In this document: piece by piece, positions 21,323 through 31,829 of the stretch
Numbering within the stretch: position 1 is the first letter of the stretch
How the letters are laid out: every line of letters starts with the position of its first letter
Origin: Paulinella micropora
Lineage: Eukaryota > Cercozoa > Imbricatea > Euglyphida > Paulinellidae
Assembly: GCA_019918135.1 (NCBI GenBank)
Contig: WBZZ01003223.1
Span: forward strand, 184,001 to 248,000
DNA length: 64,000 nt
Direction: 5' to 3'
The notes under the pieces: model-generated
The model's input: only the letters and a program-made list of their open reading frames with translations
Told to the model about the DNA's origin: nothing
Databases searched by the model: none
Made by a program: the position numbers and the translations under genes

Positions 21323-22129
21323 TCAAATATCTGACTGGTCCAGAAACAGGTGCTGGACCCCGCCAACTTCTCGCCAGCGCCAGCGCAGCTTATGGAGCCA
21401 CGGCTTGGGGACCGGCTGGCAAAATCCAGTCAGAACCGATTCAGGCAGGGGCTGCAGGGCCCAGTGACAATACTCGAACGCACCAGTCGGGGACTGCGCC
21501 ATGACCGATCGCTGCAGCAGCACGCCCTGCTCGGCCTGGGCCCGGCCTTGGCGGCACAATTCTATCCACTTGCAGGACACGTCGCGGTAGCACAGCACGC
21601 ACAGGCGGTCCGAGGTTATGCCCCGCAAGAGGTTGTAGCTCTCCGCGGCCATCTTCATAAACCTGTGTGTATCGTCTTCGTTTGCCTGCGCGCGCATGTA
21701 CTTTAAAAAGTTATCTTCGTTGGCTCCTGGCCTGAGCATGAATGTCTCGTAGTAGTTGTAGATCCAGAGTTCTTCGGCCGACAACTGCATCAACAGCGGG
21801 CCCGGCCTGCGAGGAATGGCAGTTTTTGTCCGGGGGTCGACACCAGCGGGCCTCTGGCTCAGCGGCTGCGAGTATGCCAGGCACTCCTTGCCCCGCTTGC
21901 AAGAAAACCAGTCCAGTAACGAAACGCGCAGGTTAGAAGACTCGGTGGCCGCGTTCAGCCGCGGCAGAAACTCTAGCGGCCGGCTGATGACCTGCGCCTG
22001 CAGCGCCGCCTGCTTGCTCCCGTCCTTGCAGTAGTCAGACAACCCCTTAACCCCTCCCTGCACGTAGAGCACGGGCGCAGGGCGCAGGAGCTTGAGGTAG
22101 GTCAGCGCTAGGTACTCTGGATCGCTCAT
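21323..22129 (-). CDS. Unknown protein with CVLC motif
   Basis: The ATG at 22129 (MSDPEYLALTYLKLL) gives 268 residues; the open frame extends further upstream without an ATG. Features: WFSCKRGKECLAYSQ in the middle, CVLCYRDVSCKW about two thirds along, and a Trp/Arg-rich C-terminus (HKLRWRWREVGG). The paired Cys suggest a metal site. No signal peptide or membrane segment. A TTTTTAAAAG box lies about 40 bp upstream of the ATG. I do not recognise the family; a virion-type protein is possible but only from general resemblance. Confidence 0.55.
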   Translation of the reverse strand: MSDPEYLALTYLKLLRPAPVLYVQGGVKGLSDYCKDGSKQAALQAQVISRPLEFLPRLNAATESSNLRVSLLDWFSCKRGKECLAYSQPLSQRPAGVDPRTKTAIPRRPGPLLMQLSAEELWIYNYYETFMLRPGANEDNFLKYMRAQANEDDTHRFMKMAAESYNLLRGITSDRLCVLCYRDVSCKWIELCRQGRAQAEQGVLLQRSVMAQSPTGAFEYCHWALQPLPESVLTGFCQPVPKPWLHKLRWRWREVGGVQHLFLDQSDI

Positions 22130-22416
22130 GCGCGGCAGCGCAAGCAATTTCAGGCAGCTAGATTTTCGTCTTTTTAAAAGACCCTGAAACACTCGTAATC
22201 TCTCCAATTACCCCCCCGCGCTCCCGTAACCTTTCCCTTCCCTTCCCCGCCCCCGTTGCTCTTCTCTCCTCTCATTTCCCCCCCCCCCTCTTGCCCCCAT
22301 CTCCTTCCTCTCTTTTGCCTCCCCGCTCTTTCCCCCCCCCCGCGCCCTCCCCCCCACCGCGCCCTCCCACACATTTCCGCGTCCTTTCCTTTTCTTTGGG
22401 GGGGGGGTGGGGGTTT
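22130..22416. other. Spacer with dense C-runs
   Basis: No gene is seen. A series of C-runs (22211-22370) ends in a G-run near 22399-22408, so a C/G hairpin could form. Confidence 0.4.
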
Positions 22417-24003
22417 TCAAATGACAGCGTCTATGGCGGCGCGGCAGAGCGGACAGTTGACAAGCTGTGCCGCGCAACCCGCACAGATCTGCGCGTGGCC
22501 GCAGGGGATAAGCCGCACTAGCTCCGCACAATCGTCGCGGCCGGGCTCACCCAAGCACACCACACAAGAGTCGCACTCGCTTTGCAGCAAGGTAAGCTGG
22601 GCAGCCAATTCCACACGCAGTTCGTCAAGCGCCGATACCGCGGCGGCAATGCCCGCCAGGTCTCCCGCGTCGCCCCACTCCCGCGGCCTTACGGCCCTTA
22701 GCAGCCCGACGAATCTGCCGGCGTTTGTCACGGGGTCGTCCTGGCCTCCCCCCCCTACAAGCACCGTCCCTGTAAGCCCAATTGACCTCCTTCCGGCGTT
22801 CGAGCAGCGGGGGCGCGCCCCCGTGATGTTTGCGGTCACTAGCTATTTCCGCACCTTGTTCCTCCGCCAGGCGCAGATAGCTCTGGTTGACATCGACGCT
22901 GAGCCGTCGCAGAAACTTCAGCAGCGGCACGGGCGAATGGAAGCCCTTGGCATAGAAGGCCCTTTGCCGGATCGTTCGCCAGTCGTCTGGCTCCCCGAGT
23001 GCGTGGTCCCAACGCTGGAGCCAGGCGATGGGTGCGCCCATCGTCGCCAGCAGGCCCGCTACGCACAGCACCGACGGCACGGCCCTTAGCCGGAGCAACA
23101 CGTCGCCACCCTCAACAGTGTAGGCACCGCACAGTGCCAGCTCCAGTAACGTCTGTGTCCGGCGCCGGTGCACGGGCCTCGGCTCGGAGAGCAAGAAGAA
23201 GTTTAGCAGCACGGGCGAACGCGCGAGGGCGGCGGCCGCGGCCCAGTTCTCGTCGGACAACCGCAGCAACTCCGACGCCTCGGCCAGCGCGGCCAGGACA
23301 ACAGCGCGTTCTAGTTGCAACAGGCAGGCGTCGAGCGCAGACACAGCAGCGACGGCGCACTGGAAGCTGGGACCCTCTCGTGCGCAAGCGCGCAGCCCCA
23401 GGAGGTCTAGCACTCTGCCCAGCAGCGCCCCGAGCGGGGGGTCGGTTCGGCCGCGCCACAGAACAGTGGCGACGCCGAGCCAGCTAACGAAGCCAACAGA
23501 GCGGACCTCTGGTGCCGGCGACGACAGCACGACCTCGGCCACACGCAACGCGGCGGCGGTGCGCCGTGCGCACAACAACGACCTGATTATGCGTGCTGCG
23601 TCCCCCCGCCGCTGCTGGAGCCCTGGTGTCTGCAAAAAAGACCACAACGGCCGCAGTGCCTCTGCCGACCGCTCTTCTTGCGACAGGGCACGGAACAGCG
23701 ACCACCAGCTCTCACCCAGCAGTTCCGTGTGAGGGGGCCGCCCGCGCCGGAGGCACGGACCGCGAACTCTGCGCGCAGGTGTGTGAGCACTGCCCGGACG
23801 GACCCCGGGCGCTGGCGTGCGAGCGCCCCGAGCACGGGCGCGTAGGCGCCCCGGAGCGCCCCGCTCCAGCACAAGTATGACAGCTGTTGGCTGCGCACGG
23901 CCCGTTCCGCCAGCACGGCTATCCCGTCGGGGGACGTGACGCACGCTAGCGCTTCTTCGTGCAAGCACGGCCCGTGCTGGCATTCCGTACAGACGCGGTG
24001 CAT
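22417..24003 (-). pseudogene. RING-finger protein 1 with helical N-terminal region
   Basis: The ATG at 24003 opens MHRVCTECQHGPCLHE. A helical region of about 450 residues follows and the C-terminus is a C3HC4 RING: CVVCLGEP...CGHAQICAGCAAQLVNCPLC (near 22430-22560). RING domains recruit ubiquitin-charged E2 enzymes, so a ubiquitin ligase is likely. The helical part shares RSPVLLNFF and VPSVLCVAG with the RING gene at 36019-38108 (RSPVFFKFF, LPAVLCLAD), so the two are paralogues. The coding signal is in more than one frame in this copy. Confidence 0.6.
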
Positions 24004-24542
24004 GCCCTTGTGCTCAACGTTGGCTAAAACCTCCCGTTGGGAACAAAAAAAAGAGGTTACTTCGTCCGTCGTTTTCTCGAGGATTAAAAGCTCGGACGAA
24101 TTAAAAAAACACTAAAAAGAAGAAAGAAGGAGGTTCGGCCGGCGGGACAAATGGAAGGGGGGGGGCCGGGGGGCGAGCACCCAGAAAACCTGGAAGCCCC
24201 CCGCCGAAGAAGCTTTCCGTCCACAAGGTCCCTCTTCTCTCTCCCCCCCTCAGCTGAGCAAGCCCCCTTGCCTGCAGGGGCCCGGGAAAAACCTTCCGCT
24301 TCGCTTGGCGTCGTCCTGTTTCCCCCCCCCCCCCTCCCCTCCGTCGATTGCAGCAGAATTTTATTTCTGTTTCGTTCTGGCGACATTTAGTAAAAAAAGC
24401 AAAGAAGAGCAGACAGGAAACAGAGGAGTGAAGAAGAAAGCGAAAAGGAAAATCCTCGGGGGGCTTTCCGGCCGCGAACATACACACTCGAGTGTTTGCT
24501 AGCGTCCTTGGCAGAGAAAAGAAAGGCCGGGGCACTTAGCAG
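24004..24542. other. Divergent intergenic region
   Basis: It separates the starts at 24003 (minus) and 24543 (plus). G-runs (near 24159) and C-runs (near 24321) and A-rich stretches are seen; no gene is supported. Confidence 0.4.
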
Positions 24543-25922
24543 ATGTTATCGGAACAGAAGAAAATACAAACAGCGCTAGCAAGTGAGGCCGCCGATCTGG
24601 CCCGGACGCGTGCCGCGAGCATCAGAAAGTTCGAGCTGGAACACAAGCTCAGGTGCAAGAACTGCAAGAAAATCCTAGAAAGGCCGAACCTGGATCTAGA
24701 TAAGTTGCGATGCTCTGTCATGCGTTGGAAACCCTTTACGTTTTATACAACCCAAAAGGATCCAACCGCAGATCACTTGCCAGCTATGACCGCGGACCAA
24801 CACGACGGCGGCGTCTTGGATTTACAACTGAGGCAGGCTTTTCCCACGGGCATACCTTGCTTGCAAATGGACAAGCAGGCATTTGATAAACAGTACCCGG
24901 GCGCGATCCGCCACGGAGCTGACGACGTTATCCTTCTCCCCACGATAGGCTTAGCCCTGAAACGCCCCACCAGGGACCCGTCAACAAAGGGAATGCGACA
25001 TGCCTCGTTGGGCAACCTAGTGGATGCTATGCAGATGCAGCACTACCTGAGCAGCAAGCACGGGCTGGCCCCGAAAGTGCACGGCTGCTTGTTTTTGAGC
25101 AATGGCGGCGCGCCCAGGGTAGCGCCAATGGCCATGGACACCACCGCAGGTAATTATTACATCGTCATGGACTATTTCAGTGGTTCGCCCGGGAAGGTTA
25201 CGAACCTGACCAACGTTATCGATTCAACTAAATCTGAAACTGCCAAGGCCCGCCTCAACGACATGATTTGGAAGTTTATGGAGAGCGTACTAGGTGCGTT
25301 TAACACCGCCCAGGTGCTGTATTCCAACTTTGGGCCCGATAACGTGGTACTAAACTCGCATGAGAACAAGCTTATGCTAGTTGGCATAGATCCTTTCTTT
25401 TGCCTCCGCTTTGCTCCTGAGCCCAGGGTACGGTACAACGAGATTACGGACGCCCGCATACAAACGTCAAACCTGCTCAGCATTCTAGCCAACAGTTACA
25501 GTAAGTTGCCCCGGGAGGTTCTCGTCCAAGCGCTTGCCCAGGTTCAAGAATTGTGTCAATTTGAGGAAGGCATCATCAAGAAATGCGCCACGTGGTGGCT
25601 AGACGAACTGAAATTCTGTGGAGACAGAAACACAGAATTCGTGCACGGCCCCTGTCTCAGGGCCGCGCATCATATGCACAAGCATATTCTGGTAGCAATG
25701 GATACTTCGCCTCTGCGCTGGCTGAACCAATTTTCTAGATCTTCACTTGTCAGACAGCATGATTTGAATTCCTGGAGTGTTTACGGTGCCCGTGATTTAC
25801 TGTCTTCATTTCGTAAGGACAAAGTGAGGTTGATTGATCTAGAAAACTTTATCATTGCCATTCTGCGCATTATCATCCACAGAGCCGGCCCATGCCTGCT
25901 AGTGGCGGGCCAGAGCAATTGA
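24543..25922 (+). CDS. Protein-kinase-like fold, probably a pseudokinase
   Basis: The ATG at 24543 gives 459 residues in one frame. Residues 1-35 are helical and charged; a CKNCKK pair follows at 38-43. Kinase-like elements in the right order: LALKRP with a candidate ATP-site Lys140, a helical segment near 155-172 (alpha-C position), a hinge-like YYIVMDYFSG at 205-214, a catalytic-loop-like YSNFGPDNVVL at 260-270, and KLMLVGIDPFF at 276-286 in the DFG position. The catalytic positions are non-canonical, so it may bind but not phosphorylate, or act as a scaffold. The C-terminal lobe is helical. Assignment is by pattern, not by alignment. Confidence 0.5.
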   Translation: MLSEQKKIQTALASEAADLARTRAASIRKFELEHKLRCKNCKKILERPNLDLDKLRCSVMRWKPFTFYTTQKDPTADHLPAMTADQHDGGVLDLQLRQAFPTGIPCLQMDKQAFDKQYPGAIRHGADDVILLPTIGLALKRPTRDPSTKGMRHASLGNLVDAMQMQHYLSSKHGLAPKVHGCLFLSNGGAPRVAPMAMDTTAGNYYIVMDYFSGSPGKVTNLTNVIDSTKSETAKARLNDMIWKFMESVLGAFNTAQVLYSNFGPDNVVLNSHENKLMLVGIDPFFCLRFAPEPRVRYNEITDARIQTSNLLSILANSYSKLPREVLVQALAQVQELCQFEEGIIKKCATWWLDELKFCGDRNTEFVHGPCLRAAHHMHKHILVAMDTSPLRWLNQFSRSSLVRQHDLNSWSVYGARDLLSSFRKDKVRLIDLENFIIAILRIIIHRAGPCLLVAGQSN

Positions 25923-26390
25923 AAACCCCACACGTCATGCAATCTGCGCCCATTCCCAATCCTGGTTTTTTCCGTTCCCCTGCTAATCCAAGACAAGATT
26001 CGGCAAGAACAGGCAAACGCCGGAAAACTGGACAATCTCACCAACAAAAAAAAAGGGGAAAGAAAACATAAAATAAAGTATCCCGCTTCTCTCGTCGTCG
26101 TGCTCGATGATAGGCCCGGACAAATCAAAATAGTAGGGGGGAAGAGAAGGAGGCGTGAGAAAGGCGCGGGACAGCCGCAAGAAAAGGCAAAAGCATAGGC
26201 CGGAGAAAAAAGAGGATGGAATTGAGCGCAATGGAGCGGGAGGGAGGATAATGGGGAGCGGGGGGGGGGGGCCGGGTGTGTGTGGCTGGCCGGAGTGTTT
26301 GGGGGGGGGGGGGGGCCGTACTTCTTGTGCGCCCCCCCCCCCCCGGCTCCAAGCGCTTGGAGCCGGGGGTAGAAAGGGTTGTCTTTCAGA
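25923..26390. other. Spacer with G-runs and a perfect palindrome
   Basis: No gene is seen. Two G-runs (near 26263 and 26301-26315) are followed by a C-run (26332-26344) and a 30-bp perfect palindrome directly before the next start codon. Confidence 0.5.
26340..26369. promoter_or_regulatory. 30-bp perfect palindrome upstream of an F-box/LRR gene
   Basis: The sequence is self-complementary about the centre 26354/26355, with GGCTCCAAGC facing GCTTGGAGCC and flanking C and G tracts. It ends 21 bp before the ATG at 26391. It could be a binding site for a dimeric protein or a leader hairpin. Confidence 0.6.
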
Positions 26391-27490
26391 ATGAAGAGGA
26401 AAAAGCGGGCGCGCCCCTGTCGCGACATGCACCTGTCGCGCGACGTGGTCATGCTTGTGCTCAGCTTCCTGGAGCACCGACATTTGTTGGCGCTGCTGGG
26501 CGTGTGCAGCACGGGCCTGTGGGGCACAACCTCCTCCGCTGGCCCGCGCGGCTCGACCTGCCGTGCTTCCCCACCGCCGCGGGGCGGCGGTCGTTAGCAC
26601 GACACGGCAGCACGCTCGGCCCCGTGACAGTCAACCCGTTGCTGGCGGGGCCCGCGTCACCCGCCGAGTGCGCGCACCATTTCCCCTGCACCACGAGCCT
26701 GCGCGTCATCGGCTGGAAGCACGCCGCTACCACGGCCGCCATGCCGCTACCACAGCTGCGCGAACTGACGCTAGACTGCTGTGACCTGGGCTCCGTGCCT
26801 TTGCTGACCATTTTCGGGCCCCTGCCATATTTGCACACCCTGCGGCTGCACTGGTGTCGCGGCATAGGCAATTTGTGTTTTCTGGCGCGCCTGCCCTCGT
26901 TGAGCTGTTTAGACCTGTCCGGTTCGTTCTTTGCACAAACCGAGTACCTGCGCTTCGCAACGCTCGCGCGGAACCTGACGGAATTCTGGGCGCCCGACGG
27001 CTGGCGCCCTGACGTTTGTCTGGGCGGCCTGCGACAGCTGCGCGCGCTGCACCTGCCGCGCTCCAGGGCCTTGAACCACGGCGCGCTCGTGCACCTGCGA
27101 CGCCTGCGCGGGCTCCGAGAACTGTCCTTGCTGTACCGCGCCTCTACGCCGCAGGAGCTGGGGCAGCTGCTGGTGTTGGTCAAGGACCTGAAGCTGCGCA
27201 AGCTGGCGCTGGAATCGGCGGGGCCGTCCAATGATGCGTGGCTGCACGTAGACGCGCGGCTGTGGCGGGGCTGCGTGCTGGAGGAACTGGTGCTCACGAA
27301 TGCCGAGCTGCCCTCGTTCGGCCCGCTGGCGGTCCTGCCCCGGCTGCGGTCGCTGGAGCTCAGGGCCGTCAGCTTGCAGTCGCTAGAGGGGCTGCCGGGA
27401 GGGCTGTGCCGAACGATCGTCCCGGGCCCTGAAACACTGCTGAATCTGAAATGGGACTCCTTCTTCGACGGGCCCGTGAACCACTGCTGA
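26391..27490 (+). pseudogene. F-box/LRR protein
   Basis: The ATG at 26391 starts MKRKKRARPCRDMHLS; the F-box follows at about residues 13-45 (LSRDVVMLVLSFLEH, LLALLGVCSTGLW). The rest encodes about ten irregular LRRs (LRELTLDCCDL, LHTLRLHWC, LSCLDLSGSFF, LRALHLPRS, LRELSLLYR, LEELVLTNAELP). This is the classical layout of SCF substrate receptors. The coding signal is not in one uninterrupted frame. A 30-bp palindrome lies just upstream. Confidence 0.65.
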
Positions 27491-27690
27491 AGCCGAAACC
27501 CCCGAGAACCCTCCCCGCACGATCTTTAGAGGGGCGCCAGTTCCCCCTCCCTCCCTGAACGATCGCCCGTTTTTGAAAGCGACCGGCAAAAGAAAATTGT
27601 TGGCCCGGAAAAAGCCCGGGGCGGTGGTTGCGCTTGCTGTTGTTCAAAATTGTTTAACCAAAAATAAAAAAGGAGACTCTTTGTTTTTCT

Positions 27691-28623
27691 ATGCCGAGAT
27701 TCCCTGCCGACCTAGCGGTTCCGTGGGCGCTGAATCTGGTAGCCCTCCTGGCGCATCTAGCGATCTTCGTACTCCAGCTTACGGGCCCCCTAGACCTAGC
27801 CAGGGGCCTGCCACCGGCGCAGACTGCTATCGTCACACTGACAGTAGGCCCTTCGCGTGACTGTGCGGTTCGGGCCGCGGGCTGGCTGACCGCAGCCGCC
27901 GCGGGGCCGGGCATCTCGCTCTGGGGCCTGTCGGTGGCCTTCCACGCCCTCACTGCCGCGGGCCACGCGGCACAGCTGTGGCTGCTGTGCTGGAAAAGTC
28001 CGCTGGGCAGTGAGGCCGGGCGCTGGCTGGAGTACTCAGTCACCGCGCCGCTGATGCTGCTGCAGCTGCAGCTGCTGGCCGGCGAGCGCTCGGCCTCGGC
28101 GCTCGCGGTGTCGTTCTGCCTGTGCAGCCTCATGGTCTGCATCGGGGGTTTGGTTCCGCTGCTCGGCCCGGCGGTGTTCGGCACTCTGGTGCTACCGAAT
28201 GAAGTGCAAACGCTGGTCCAGCACCAAAAGACTGCCATTCAAGTGTCGTGGAAGACCGTCACCCGGGCTTGCTGGGCGCTGTCGTGGGCGTTGCTGGCCC
28301 TGTCGTTCCTGCCGCTGTGGCTCGCCGCGCACGGGGTCATCGGCAGCCTGGATGTTCCTGGCCAGACCCTCGGCCTGATCCGGCTCGCTATCTGGTCGGA
28401 GTCTTTTTTCTTCGCTTCTTTTGGTATCTGGGAGGCCCTGTGCTACGAATGTCTTGTTCGCTGTCTGCCAGCCCAAAGCTGGCGCGTGTGGACCGAAAGC
28501 GGCTATTGCGTCCTGAGCCTGTCCAGCAAGATGGCTCTCACGGGGCTGGCCCTCGCGTCGCTGCGGGGGCAGTCGGCCGACTGGCTGCCGCAGCCCGGCT
28601 GCGCCGCTCTGTGCCCGGACTAA
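27691..28623 (+). CDS. Heliorhodopsin
   Basis: The ATG at 27691 gives 310 residues in one frame with seven hydrophobic segments. Helix 3 carries the heliorhodopsin signature RWLEYS (Arg111, Trp112, Glu114, Tyr115, Ser116), with Glu114 in the counterion position. Helix 7 reads ESGYCVLSLSSKMAL with Lys280 placed as the retinal Schiff-base lysine. Heliorhodopsins are inverted-topology retinal proteins found in microbes, algae, giant viruses and mirusviruses; some viral ones act as light-gated channels. It is convergent with a second multi-span protein at 28789-29860. Both diagnostic motifs are present, so the call is strong. Confidence 0.88.
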   Translation: MPRFPADLAVPWALNLVALLAHLAIFVLQLTGPLDLARGLPPAQTAIVTLTVGPSRDCAVRAAGWLTAAAAGPGISLWGLSVAFHALTAAGHAAQLWLLCWKSPLGSEAGRWLEYSVTAPLMLLQLQLLAGERSASALAVSFCLCSLMVCIGGLVPLLGPAVFGTLVLPNEVQTLVQHQKTAIQVSWKTVTRACWALSWALLALSFLPLWLAAHGVIGSLDVPGQTLGLIRLAIWSESFFFASFGIWEALCYECLVRCLPAQSWRVWTESGYCVLSLSSKMALTGLALASLRGQSADWLPQPGCAALCPD

Positions 28624-28788
28624 AAAAAATTTTTTTTTTTGCTTGGACTGAAAAAAAAAACTGATTTCTGTGTGTGTTGTACTGACGGGCCCCTCCGATT
28701 AAAAAAAAGAAGAGCCAGTGATTTTTCTGCTCCCTTGCCTTTTCCCCGGTTAATGCTGCCCCACCGTTCAGATGCAAGCCGGCTTTCT
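28624..28788. terminator. Convergent spacer with an A-run/T-run hairpin
   Basis: Directly after the heliorhodopsin stop codon a run of A is followed by a run of T (28622-28640), a perfect A/T hairpin that could end or process transcripts. Further A-runs follow. No gene is seen. Confidence 0.35.
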
Positions 28789-29860
28789 TCAGTAGCTGAA
28801 ACTTTCACAACCCTTCTCCAAGAACGACGCCTCGACCCGGCTGACCTGTTCCAAGCTACCGTCATCCCGCGCGGCCTGGCTGTGGGGCGCTAGCCTGATG
28901 GTGGGAGGCGTCGGCGACGCTGCCATTGGCAGGTTGACGAGGGACTGCTGATGCGAAGCGGCGCTAGAGTCGGGCGTTTGCGTGTAGGCCTCCATGACCG
29001 CGCCAAGCCTCGAACCGCGCGGGCCCGCCGCCAGTTCCCCCCTTCCTGGGGCGCCGCGCCGTCGTCGTGGCAGAAGGCGCCCTGCTGTGGTGCGCTCTGG
29101 ACACGCACGGCCTGCGTGGGCTTGAGGTAAAGCCTTGGCCCGGGAGGGACCTTTTGCAATTTGGGCGGCAGCTGCAGGGCTACGAGGCAGAGCCATGGCA
29201 CCGGGACAAGGGCGGACATGAAGCCGAACGTCCACCGTACGGGGGCTCCCCCGCGTGGCAGCTCTAGACAGAGCCACAGCAAGAAGTACAACGCGTGCAG
29301 GGCGGCACAGCACGCGGAGGCACACTGCAAGCAGCACAGAGTACGCCTGGCCCGCGCCGCCCGCGCCGAGTCGCTCGCGCCGACCTTCCGCTGCAGCGCG
29401 CGTATCCGCGAGTTGCTGCTGAAGAACAACCAGGCGCCGTACAGCTGGGCGGTCAGCAAGAAAGCCCTGGGCGGCCAGTGGCTTTCTGTGGCGGCGGCGA
29501 GCGCGGCCGAGGCTACGCACAGCGCCAGGCGCAGAAACCTCATGTCATGGCACCGGTTCCGAAGGTTCGAAGGGGCCAGCCCGTGCGGGTAGCGTTCTAC
29601 GCACTCTAGCCACACGTGCCACGCCAGCGGCAGCAGCAGGGACTGGTACGCGATCTGCCAGGGCAACCGGTGCTCTTCACAGAGCAGCAGCACGGCGGCC
29701 GCGTGCGCTACGGTCCAGAACCACAGGCGCAGGGTCGTGAACACGGCGACACGCCGCGGCCGTCCGCTCTCGGTCGCCAGCTGCAGGCACAGCAGCCACG
29801 CCAGCCGCACACGAAAGCGGCGGCGCAGGCGATGGACATGGCGGCGGGGCTGAACAACAT
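28789..29860 (-). pseudogene. Unknown seven-span membrane protein
   Basis: Starts at the ATG at 29860 (MLFSPAAMSIACAAA). About seven hydrophobic segments are seen: LAWLLCLQLA; WFWTVAHAAAVLLL; IAYQSLLLPLAWHVWL; LALCVASAALAAA; AFLLTAQLYGAWLFF; LHALYFLLWLCL; FGFMSALVPVPWLCLV. A hydrophilic Ser/Gln-rich tail follows. It lacks the RWxEYS motif and a mid-membrane Lys in the last helix, so it is not a canonical rhodopsin. Its tail-to-tail pairing with heliorhodopsin suggests a functional link, for example a partner or a chromophore-less relative; this is inference. The coding signal is in more than one frame. Confidence 0.5.
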
Positions 29861-30233
29861 GTTACGGGACAGGCTGTGATTTTCTTTCTTCTGTTTTTTT
29901 TTTTTGTTCTGTCGGCGGTATAAGATAGCCGGCGGTCGGGGTGACTGGTGTTCAAGAGAACAAAACCGCTAAGAACAAAAGCCAGAGCGTTCGTTTTTGT
30001 ATTATTTTTCTTAGCTTTTTTTTTAAAAAAAAATTCCTCCCCCCCAAAAAAAGCAACAAAAAACGGGCGGAATGGGGAGCGGCGAAAAAGTGGGAGGGGG
30101 GGGATGCCAAGAAGGCATTAGGCCCCCCCTTCCCTCCTCCGCCCGTTTCCATTTTGTTTTCTGGAGTGTTTTTGGAGGCCCCCCCCAACACTTCGTGGCC
30201 AGGACGAAAGCTGTGCCAGCGCCCAGCAAAAAA
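29861..30233. other. Divergent spacer with T/A-runs and C-runs
   Basis: It separates the starts of the membrane protein (minus) and the Kelch gene (plus). It contains a TTTTTTTTTAAAAAAAAATTC box near 30016, a G-run near 30098 and C-runs near 30124 and 30180. No gene is supported. Confidence 0.4.
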
Positions 30234-31665
30234 ATGTCGAGCCACAAGAAAAGGAAGCTGGCGCAGCCAGAAACCGCCGAACATCCGCAGAACCCCCTCG
30301 AAGTGTTCGGGGACCTGCTGCACAACGTGGAACAGCTGTACAAGACGTCTGGCGACCGCTTCACACAGCAGCGGCAGGACGACAGGGCGAGCCTTGAAAT
30401 CGCGCAACACGGAGGGCGACGGCAAGCTCTCGCTGACGCTGGTGAGCACGCACACCAAGTGGCGGGGCCTGCCCGAAGCGAGCGCGGGCGCGCGGCGCCA
30501 GCTCGAGGCCGAGATCAGCAGGCGCGAGCAGGACATCAGGGCCCTGAACGCCGAGAGCGAGGCGCTGCGCCTCCGCGTGGAATGCGACGACGAGCAGGAG
30601 CACGACCTCGGCTCCCGGCTGTACCAGGTGCACCAAGTGATCGGCCGGCGCAAGCAGGAGTTGCAGCGGCTGCGCGCCCGGACCGTGCTGGAAGTGGAGG
30701 CGGACGTGGACCACGAGGACCGGCGCCTGGAAATCACGCTCTCGACGCTGTCGCGGACGTGCACTCAGAAGGCGTGTGTCCCGGCCAGATGCGCGCGGCT
30801 GTACGTGTTTGGCGGCTACGGCGGCGGCGCGCCGGGCGCCCACGACCGGCTGGCGGCTACGCACTGCTACAACCCGAAGAAAGACGTTTGGACGCAGTGC
30901 GCCAAGCTCAAGCAAGCGCGCTCGAGTATCGCCGGCGCAGCGCTCGAGGGCCGTCTGTACGCGGTCGGGGGGGCCGTGTCCTTGAACAACACGACGACGA
31001 CAGCGGAGAGGCTAGACTTGAGCCAGCAGGAAAAGGGCTGGGAAGCTATCGCGCGCGTGCCCTACGAATTCGTCGGTTCCAGCGCGTTGTCGTTGGGTGG
31101 CAGCCTGTACGTGCTGGGCGGGGCTTGCAAGGGAAAGTACACCAGTGACGTGTTGCGCTACGACGCAGTGGCCGACAGCTGGTCCTACTGCTGCGGCCTG
31201 TCGCGGCCCAGGGGCTACTTGGGCTCGGCCGGCGTGGGCGGGCACGCGTACGTCTTCGGCGGCATAGACAACGACAACAAGATCCTGGACCACGCGGAGA
31301 AGCTGGAGCACGACCGTTGGGTGGCGGTGGCGCCGCTGAAGGTCGCTCGGTGGGGTTGCTCGTCGGCCGTACTGAAGGGGCTGGTGTACGCCATCGGGGG
31401 CCTGGCGGTGGGGGGCCGCGTGCTCGCGTCGGTCGAGCGCTACGACCCTGCCCTGGACGCGTGGCACGAGGTTGCGCCAATGCGCGAGGCGCGCGAGGAC
31501 TCGTGCGCGGCGGTACTTGACGGCGAGCTGTACGTGCTGGGGGGCACTGACGCGAACCAGGAGCCCCTGGCCAGCGTAGAGCGCTATAACGAGGAACAGA
31601 ACACGTGGCAGTGCGTGGCCAGCTTGCCCGTCAGTCTCACCCTGGCCGGGTGCGCCGTCGCGTAA
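30234..31665 (+). pseudogene. Kelch-repeat protein with N-terminal coiled coil
   Basis: The ATG at 30234 starts MSSHKKRKLAQPE, with a nuclear-signal-like KKRK. A coiled-coil region (RRQLEAEISRREQDIRALN and on) spans about 30480-30770. Six Kelch blades follow, each with a GG doublet and a spaced Tyr..Trp: LYVFGGYGG, LYAVGGAVS, LYVLGGACK, AYVFGGIDN, VYAIGGLAV, LYVLGGTDA. Six blades make a complete beta-propeller. Kelch proteins often serve as cullin-3 substrate receptors or actin-binding proteins; no BTB domain is seen. The coding signal is not in one frame near the N-terminus. A short copy of part of this gene lies at 35,828-35,870. Confidence 0.75.
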
Positions 31666-31829
31666 TTGAGAGACAGTTATTAAAAGAAAAACAAAGAAAA
31701 GAAGCAACACGCCGGATCCTCTTCTTTTTTTTTGCCGGCCGGGAACGGGACCTCCGTCCCGCGAAAAATTGAAGCTTTGTCGCGAGAGACTTTTTACTTA
31801 ATATGAGTCGTTTCTCTTAAATACTACTT

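Noticed and set aside
27691-28623. Type-1 (proton-pump) microbial rhodopsin
   Set aside because: The helix-3 RWxEYS motif and the helix-7 LSLSSK context fit heliorhodopsin, not type-1 pumps.
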